DNA of 64,000 bases from Ideonella margarita (lineage in GTDB: Bacteria > Pseudomonadota > Gammaproteobacteria > Burkholderiales > Burkholderiaceae_C), in the NCBI RefSeq assembly GCF_038066635.1, contig NZ_JBBUTI010000001.1, forward strand, positions 62,001 to 126,000. The letters are read 5' to 3'. Of this stretch, positions 59,195-64,000 are shown in pieces; position 1 is the first letter of the stretch; every line of letters begins with the position of its first letter. The position numbers and the translations under genes were made by a program. Under the pieces are notes generated by a model. The model made no database searches. It was not told the origin of the DNA and saw only the letters and a program-made list of their open reading frames with translations.

Positions 59195-60513
59195 AGCGGT
59201 TTGTTGTCTTTGTTTCAGCGCTGGCCCTGGCGGCCCTTGGCGTTGCGGGCGCCCTGGCCGCGCGTGGTGGTTACTTCAGTGCCGGCGAGGTTGACGCGCG
59301 TCCGTCGTCGGCCACGCCCGAGCTGGTGGCGCGTGGCGACTACCTGGCCAAGGTCGGCGGCTGCGTGTCGTGCCACACCCAGGCCGGCCAGCCGCTGATG
59401 AGTGGCGGGGTGGGCATCACCACCCCGTACGGCGTGGTCTGGCCGGGCAACCTGACGCCGGACGCCACGACCGGCCTCGGCGCATGGAGCCTGGCCGACT
59501 TCCGTCGCGCGCTGCGCCACGGCCAGTCGCGCGACGGGCGTTTGCTGTCACCGGCGTTCCCGTACGCGGCCACCACTTTGTTGCCCGATGCCGATGTGCA
59601 GGCGCTGTGGGCCTGGCTGGGCACCTTGCCCGCCACCGCACGGCCTGCACCTGCGGCCACCTTGAGCTGGCCGACCAATGAGCGCTGGGCGCTTGCCATC
59701 TGGCGCGGCCTGTATTTCACGCCGGGTGAGCTGGCGCCGGTACCGGGCCAGAGCGCGGAATGGCAACGCGGCGCGCTGCTGGTGCGCGGCGTGGCCCATT
59801 GCAGTGCCTGCCACGACAGCCGCAATGCCCTGGGCGCCGCGCGTGAGCCGGGCTCGCTCGATGGGCAGTTGATGCCTGGCGGCGGCTGGCTGGCGCCGTC
59901 GCTGCTGCAGGCCGATCAGGCCGGCGTGCAAGCCTGGCGCACCGAAGACATCGTGGCCTTGCTGCGTGAAGGCCAGAGCCCGCAGGGCCGTGCCAATGGC
60001 CCGATGGCCGAGGTGGTGCATGCCAATACCCGCCACCTGACGCTGGCCGATGCGCAAGCGATGGCCACCTATCTGCGCGCCTTGCCTGTGCAGCCAGATG
60101 CCGCGCCGCAGGCACCGATGAAAACGCCTGCGCCAGCCACACCCGCCTCTTCCGCCTCGCAAGATGGCAGCGCGGCCATCGCCGTGCCGGGCGCCCGTCT
60201 GTATGCCCGCCACTGCGCCGAATGCCACGGCGATCAAGGCCAGGGCGTGCCGGGGGTGTATCCACCGCTGGCCGGCAATCGCCTGGTGACGATGTCTCGC
60301 CACAACAACCTGGTGCGCAGCGTGATGGAGGGCGGCTTCGCGCTGCCCACGGCCGCCGAGCCGCGCCCTTACGGCATGCCGCCCTTCGGCCCCTTGCTCA
60401 GCGACCCTGAACTGGCCGAGTTGCTCAGCTGGATGCGCACCGCCTGGGGCCACCAGGCTGCGCCGGTGAGCACGGTCGACATCAACCGCCTGCGCGGCGA
60501 CCTGCAGCGATGA
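59191..60513 (+). CDS. Trihaem cytochrome c, dehydrogenase-subunit type
   Basis: This 440-residue protein has an N-terminal signal or anchor (MKRFVVFVSALALAALGVAGALA) and three haem motifs: CVSCH (~58-62), CSACH (~205-209) and CAECH (~342-346). The layout and segments such as GDYLAKVGGCVSCH, PYGVVWPGNLTPD and TRHLTLADAQAMATYL match the membrane-bound cytochrome subunit of periplasmic alcohol, aldehyde or gluconate dehydrogenases. No catalytic dehydrogenase subunit is adjacent. The donor enzyme is therefore unknown. Confidence 0.91.
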   Translation: MKRFVVFVSALALAALGVAGALAARGGYFSAGEVDARPSSATPELVARGDYLAKVGGCVSCHTQAGQPLMSGGVGITTPYGVVWPGNLTPDATTGLGAWSLADFRRALRHGQSRDGRLLSPAFPYAATTLLPDADVQALWAWLGTLPATARPAPAATLSWPTNERWALAIWRGLYFTPGELAPVPGQSAEWQRGALLVRGVAHCSACHDSRNALGAAREPGSLDGQLMPGGGWLAPSLLQADQAGVQAWRTEDIVALLREGQSPQGRANGPMAEVVHANTRHLTLADAQAMATYLRALPVQPDAAPQAPMKTPAPATPASSASQDGSAAIAVPGARLYARHCAECHGDQGQGVPGVYPPLAGNRLVTMSRHNNLVRSVMEGGFALPTAAEPRPYGMPPFGPLLSDPELAELLSWMRTAWGHQAAPVSTVDINRLRGDLQR

Positions 60514-60548
60514 GCTTCCTGCGCGTGAGGCGCCTGCTTTCGCCAGCG

Positions 60549-60896
60549 CTACACCGCCAACGGGCGGGTGGCGTCTGGCACCAGCAGCGTCACATCGCGG
60601 CTTGCCACGGCCACGCAGGGCAGCACCCAGCCCTCGGCGCGCTCTTCGGCGCTCACGCCGGGCCAATCGATGCGGTAGCTCACCTCACCCGCCGTTATGC
60701 GGCACAGGCAGCGCCGGCAGGTGCCATTGCGGCATGAACGTACCAGCCGCACGCCCGCGCGTTCGGCGCTTTCCATCAACGACAGCCCGGCCTGCAAGGG
60801 CACTCGCCAGCCGTGCGGCGCCAGCAGCAGCACGGGGCCGTCGGGCGTTGGCGGTGTTGGTGAATCTGGCGGAGTTGACGGGGCGACCTGACACAT
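60549..60896 (-). CDS. Plant-type [2Fe-2S] ferredoxin
   Basis: This 115-residue protein has a Pro/Thr-rich N terminus and a ferredoxin fold with cluster ligands in SCRNGTCRRC (C-x4-C-x2-C) and a fourth Cys in VLPCVAV. It has no signal peptide. It lies on the opposite strand to the cytochrome pair and the racemase gene. Its partner enzyme is not in the window. Confidence 0.88.
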   Translation of the reverse strand: MCQVAPSTPPDSPTPPTPDGPVLLLAPHGWRVPLQAGLSLMESAERAGVRLVRSCRNGTCRRCLCRITAGEVSYRIDWPGVSAEERAEGWVLPCVAVASRDVTLLVPDATRPLAV

Positions 60897-60934
60897 GGCG
60901 CGATGCTAGCGCCACCCACCCGAGGAGATGAGCG

Positions 60935-62101
60935 ATGGGACCGTTGCAAGGACTGCGTGTGATCGAGCTGGCCAGCATCGGCCCCGGGCCGCTGTGCGCC
61001 ATGTTGCTGGCCGACCAGGGCGCCGACGTGGTGCGCATCGACCGCCTGCAGCCGAGCGGCCTCGGGCTGGATCTGGATGAGACGCAGGACATCGCGGCCC
61101 GTGGCCGGCGCTCGGTGGCGCTCGATTTGAAACACCCCGACGGCCTGGCCGCGGCGCTGGCGCTGGTGGCCGGGGCCGATGTGCTGATCGAGGGCTGGCG
61201 GCCGGGCGTGGCCGAGAAGCTGGGCCTCGGCCCTGCGGATTGCCATGCGCTGAACCCGGGCCTCATCTACGGCCGCATGACGGGCTTCGGACAGACCGGC
61301 CCCTTGGCCGCGGCGGCGGGGCATGACATCAACTACATCGCCCTCACCGGCGCGCTGCACGCGATCGGCACGGCGCAGCCCGGCAGCCCGCCCGTGCCGC
61401 CACTGAACCTGGTGGGCGACTACGGCGGCGGCGCCCTGTACCTGGCCTTTGGCGTGATGGCCGCGCTGTTCGAGCGCCAGCGCTCTGGGCGCGGGCAGGT
61501 GGTGGACGCGGCGATGGTGGACGGTGCCGCATCGTTGATGACGCTGTTTCACGGCCTGGCCGCCGGCGGTGGCTGGAACACGGCGCAGCGCGCCAGCAAC
61601 CTGCTCGATGGTGGCGCGCCGTTTTATGGCTGCTATGCCACCTCGGATGAGCGCTGGGTGTCCATCGGCCCGCTGGAGCCCAAGTTCTTTGCCCAGCTGG
61701 CGGGTCTGATCGGGCTGCCGGCGCACTTCGTGAGCGGCCAGTACGATCGCGAAACCTGGCCGGCCATGCGTGCTGCGCTGTCGAGCATCTTTGCCAGCCG
61801 CACCCGCGACGCCTGGTGTGCGCTGCTTGAAGGCACCGACGCCTGTTTTGCCCCGGTGCTTGATTTGCACGAGGCCACCGGCCATGCCCACGCCGAGGCC
61901 CGCGGTGCCTATCTGACGATCAACGGCCTGCGCCAACCCGCACCCGCCCCGCGCTTTGGCCGCAGCGTGGCGGAGGTGCCTTCGCCGCCCCCGCAGCTCG
62001 GCCAGCACACCCACAGCGTGCTGCGCGAGGCGGGTCTGAGCGACGATCACATCGCCCGCTTGCTGGCCAGTGGTGCGGCGCGCCAGAATCCGGCCCCATG
62101 A
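60935..62101 (+). CDS. Alpha-methylacyl-CoA racemase-like family III CoA enzyme
   Basis: This 388-residue protein has MGPLQGLRVIELASIGPGPLCAMLLADQGADVVRIDR at its start. The racemase residues are present: His130 (AAGHDINYIALTG), Asp162 (LVGDYGGGALYL) and a Glu in LLEGTDACFAPVL. It would epimerise 2-methylacyl-CoA thioesters, needed for breakdown of branched chains or sterol side chains. An AGGAG site precedes the ATG. Its stop overlaps the Nudix/MBL gene start by four bases. Confidence 0.91.
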   Translation: MGPLQGLRVIELASIGPGPLCAMLLADQGADVVRIDRLQPSGLGLDLDETQDIAARGRRSVALDLKHPDGLAAALALVAGADVLIEGWRPGVAEKLGLGPADCHALNPGLIYGRMTGFGQTGPLAAAAGHDINYIALTGALHAIGTAQPGSPPVPPLNLVGDYGGGALYLAFGVMAALFERQRSGRGQVVDAAMVDGAASLMTLFHGLAAGGGWNTAQRASNLLDGGAPFYGCYATSDERWVSIGPLEPKFFAQLAGLIGLPAHFVSGQYDRETWPAMRAALSSIFASRTRDAWCALLEGTDACFAPVLDLHEATGHAHAEARGAYLTINGLRQPAPAPRFGRSVAEVPSPPPQLGQHTHSVLREAGLSDDHIARLLASGAARQNPAP

Positions 62102-63771
62102 CCGCCCCCCGAGACTTTCAGCCCGCCCCGCAAGACCTGCAGGGCACCCGCCAGGCCGCCAGCCTGCTGTTGTTGCGCGACAGCCCCGCCGGCCCCGAAG
62201 TGCTGATGCTGCGTCGGGCCGAACGGGCGGACGACCTGCGCAGCGGCGTCTGGGTGTTTCCGGGCGGCGTGCTGGACCCGGTGGATGTCCGCCTGCATGC
62301 GCGGGTGACGGGCGCGGACGACGCGGCGCTGAGCGAGGACATGGGCCTGGCCGCTGGTGCGCTGGACTACGTGGTGGCCGCCATCCGCGAAAGCTTCGAG
62401 GAAGTGGGGGTGCTGCTGGCCGGGCCAGGCGAGGCGGCGCAGCGGGCGGCGCAAGAGCGCGACGGCTGCATCACCGGCGCTGACTTCGAAGCGCTGTGCC
62501 AGCGTCACGACCTGCAGTTGCAAGGCGATGCGCTGGTTTATTACAGCCATTGGCTGACCCCGCCCGGCATTCCCAAACGTTTCGATACGCGGTTCTTTGT
62601 GGCCCGCATGCCCGGTGGTCAGGCGGCAGTGGCTGACCGGGGCGAAGCCCAGGAGGTAGCCTGGTTCACGCCGGCCGCCGCGCTGGAGTCCGAGTTGAAA
62701 TTGCTGCCGGTCACGCGCCGCACGCTGATGGACCTGGCCCGCGCGCCCGATGTGGACAGCGTGCTCGACCTGGCCCGGCGCCAGCCGCCCGAGCGTTGCA
62801 TGATGCCGCGCTTAGGGCTGGGGCCGAAGGGTGTGCGCCCGGTGCTGCCCGATGAATGGGCCTGGGCTGAAATCGGCCGGCTGGACCCGACTGGCCAAGG
62901 CGATGTGGCGCTGGATTTGCAGCCGCTGCGCGCCGTGCCCTTGTCGCCCCGGGTGACGCGCCTGACCTGCGCCAATGGCTCGGTGATGACCGGCCCCGGC
63001 ACCAATACCTACCTCGTGCGCTCTCCGGGCAGCATGGAGGTGGCCGTGATCGACCCCGGCCCCGATGACGCCCACACCGAGGCCCACCTGCAAGCCGTGC
63101 TGGCCGCAGCCGCGCCGGGGCGCATCACCCGCATCTTTGTCACCCACACCCACAAAGACCATTCACCCGCGGCGCAGCGGCTGCGTGCGCTGACCGGCGC
63201 GCCGGTGATTGGCCGGGTGGCTGATCACCCCGAGTGGCAGGACGCCACGATGCAGCCCGACCACGTTCCGGCCAACGGCGAATGGTTCGAGCTTGGGCCG
63301 GATGCGCACCTGCAGGCCGTGGCCACGCCCGGCCATGCGTCCAACCACGTCTGCTGGCTGCTGCCGCAAGAGCAGTTGCTGTTCACCGGCGACCATGTGA
63401 TGCAGGGCTCGACGGTGGTGATCAACCCGCCCGACGGCGACATGGGGGCGTATTTCCGGTCGCTGGAAGCGATGCTGGCGCTGGACCTGGATTGGCTGGC
63501 GCCGGGGCATGGCTTCCTGATGCCTGAGCCGCATGCCGAAGTGCACCGCCTGCTGGCCCACCGGCGGGTGCGCGAAGCCAAGGTGATGGCCGCGCTGGCC
63601 GCCATCGGCCCGGCGACCGCCGAACAACTGGTGCCCGAGGTGTATGGCGACGTGCCGGTGGCCCGCCACGCCCTGGCTGCCCGTTCATTGACCGCGCACC
63701 TGCTGAAGCTGGCGGCGGAAGGGCGTGCTGTGCGTGGCGACGCCGAGGCCATCTGGCAGGTGGTGGCCTGA
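62098..63771 (+). CDS. Nudix hydrolase / metallo-beta-lactamase fusion protein
   Basis: This 557-residue protein joins two enzyme domains. Residues ~15-215 form a Nudix domain with the core REXXEEXG motif (AIRESFEEVGV) and a long insertion between the GG (VFPGGVLDP) and that helix, as in NUDT19-like CoA hydrolases. Residues ~280-510 are a metallo-beta-lactamase domain with THTHKDHS, TPGHASNHVCWLL, FTGDHVM and APGHG, of the LACTB2/thioesterase-like group. The C terminus is a winged-helix-like tail. The neighbouring CoA enzyme suggests action on acyl-CoA. The overlap ATGA couples translation. Confidence 0.88.
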   Translation: MTAPRDFQPAPQDLQGTRQAASLLLLRDSPAGPEVLMLRRAERADDLRSGVWVFPGGVLDPVDVRLHARVTGADDAALSEDMGLAAGALDYVVAAIRESFEEVGVLLAGPGEAAQRAAQERDGCITGADFEALCQRHDLQLQGDALVYYSHWLTPPGIPKRFDTRFFVARMPGGQAAVADRGEAQEVAWFTPAAALESELKLLPVTRRTLMDLARAPDVDSVLDLARRQPPERCMMPRLGLGPKGVRPVLPDEWAWAEIGRLDPTGQGDVALDLQPLRAVPLSPRVTRLTCANGSVMTGPGTNTYLVRSPGSMEVAVIDPGPDDAHTEAHLQAVLAAAAPGRITRIFVTHTHKDHSPAAQRLRALTGAPVIGRVADHPEWQDATMQPDHVPANGEWFELGPDAHLQAVATPGHASNHVCWLLPQEQLLFTGDHVMQGSTVVINPPDGDMGAYFRSLEAMLALDLDWLAPGHGFLMPEPHAEVHRLLAHRRVREAKVMAALAAIGPATAEQLVPEVYGDVPVARHALAARSLTAHLLKLAAEGRAVRGDAEAIWQVVA

Positions 63772-63833
63772 CGGGCAGCACCCGCGCGGATGACCGCGGA
63801 TGGCGCCGCTGCCGCCGTGCAGCGTTCTTGGGG

Positions 63834-63861
63834 CTTGAAAGCCCGGCGCCCATCCCCATGT
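63834..63861 (+). promoter_or_regulatory. Sigma-32 heat-shock promoter of htpG
   Basis: CTTGAAA (63834-63840) and CCCCATGT (63854-63861) match the heat-shock sigma factor consensus (CTTGAAA and CCCCATNT) with a 13-base spacer. It lies 80 bases before the htpG start, a known heat-shock gene. Confidence 0.88.
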
Positions 63862-63872
63862 GCACCGCTGGC

Positions 63873-63891
63873 CGCCCGGGAAAGCCGGGCG
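63873..63891 (+). other. GC-rich hairpin in the htpG leader
   Basis: CGCCCGG (63873-63879) and CCGGGCG (63885-63891) form a perfect 7-base stem around GAAAG, between the heat-shock promoter and htpG. It may be a leader structure; it is too GC-rich for an ordinary RNA thermometer and has no T-tract. Confidence 0.45.
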
Positions 63892-63940
63892 CGCGACTTC
63901 ATCAAAACCCATAAACAGAGTCCTGACTCCTCGTCCCATC

Positions 63941-64000
63941 ATGAGCAAACAGACCCATTCCTTCCAAGCCGAGGTCAAGCAGATCCTGCACCTCGTCACG
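63941..64000 (+). CDS. htpG: Hsp90-family chaperone HtpG, N-terminal start
   Basis: Only the first 20 codons are in the window (MSKQTHSFQAEVKQILHLVT), which match the well-conserved HtpG start. HtpG is the cytoplasmic bacterial Hsp90. A sigma-32 promoter lies upstream. The ribosome site is weak. The rest of the gene is beyond the right edge. Confidence 0.92.
   Translation, partial: MSKQTHSFQAEVKQILHLVT

Overview
The window is about 64 kb of very GC-rich, densely packed bacterial chromosome. It most likely comes from a betaproteobacterium of the order Burkholderiales (Comamonadaceae / Leptothrix-Ideonella-type relatives). This is inferred from the acyltransferase - dapF - DUF484 - xerC gene order, the many LysR/MarR regulators, the DUF1302/DUF1329 catabolic machinery and the style of the proteins. 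I see no rRNA, tRNA, CRISPR array, intact insertion sequence or prophage.

Layout. 1-3.0 kb: end of a lipid A acyltransferase, then dapF, DUF484 and xerC. 3.1-5.25 kb: a YtrA-type GntR regulator with its ABC exporter (ATPase and permease). 5.3-13.6 kb: an orphan polyol-type substrate-binding protein, an RlmI-type rRNA methyltransferase, a soluble histidine kinase, a universal stress protein, an Lrp regulator divergent from glmS, and a periplasmic phosphatase. 13.57-14.08 kb: the only long gap without a gene. 14.1-29.9 kb: a LysR regulator divergent from thirteen tightly packed genes that look like one catabolic operon. It encodes an outer-membrane DUF1302 protein, DUF1329, a beta-propeller protein, an MMPL/RND transporter, an alpha/beta (C-C) hydrolase, an extradiol-type dioxygenase, a Rieske ferredoxin, an FAD monooxygenase, an MFS transporter, a cyclase-family hydrolase, a cupin, a fumarylacetoacetate hydrolase and an SDR dehydrogenase.

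29.9-41.4 kb: regulators beside the genes they probably control. These are MarR with an alpha/beta hydrolase, MarR divergent from a siderophore-interacting protein, HxlR divergent from qorB, and LysR divergent from a ureohydrolase. A diguanylate cyclase, a YghU-type glutathione transferase, a glycerophosphodiesterase lipoprotein, a chemoreceptor and a small Cys-rich protein are also here. 41.5-47.8 kb: NfeD and stomatin-like membrane proteins, DUF2237, then a probable periplasmic amine-oxidation module (Tat-exported flavin amine oxidase, cytochrome c, exported RidA homologue) and a chemoreceptor. 47.8-51.4 kb: a LysR regulator divergent from glutaryl-CoA dehydrogenase and a family III CoA-transferase (glutarate catabolism). 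51.4-64 kb: a secreted M14 carboxypeptidase, gloA, a Ca2+/H+ antiporter, a PAS-GGDEF-EAL protein, a secreted cyanophycinase-like peptidase, two multiheme cytochromes c, a ferredoxin, an alpha-methylacyl-CoA racemase-like enzyme, a Nudix/metallo-beta-lactamase fusion, and the start of htpG behind a textbook heat-shock promoter.

The two strongest leads for undescribed biology are the 15-30 kb catabolic operon, whose substrate cannot be named from the sequence, and the amine oxidase - cytochrome c - RidA trio at 43.4-46.05 kb.
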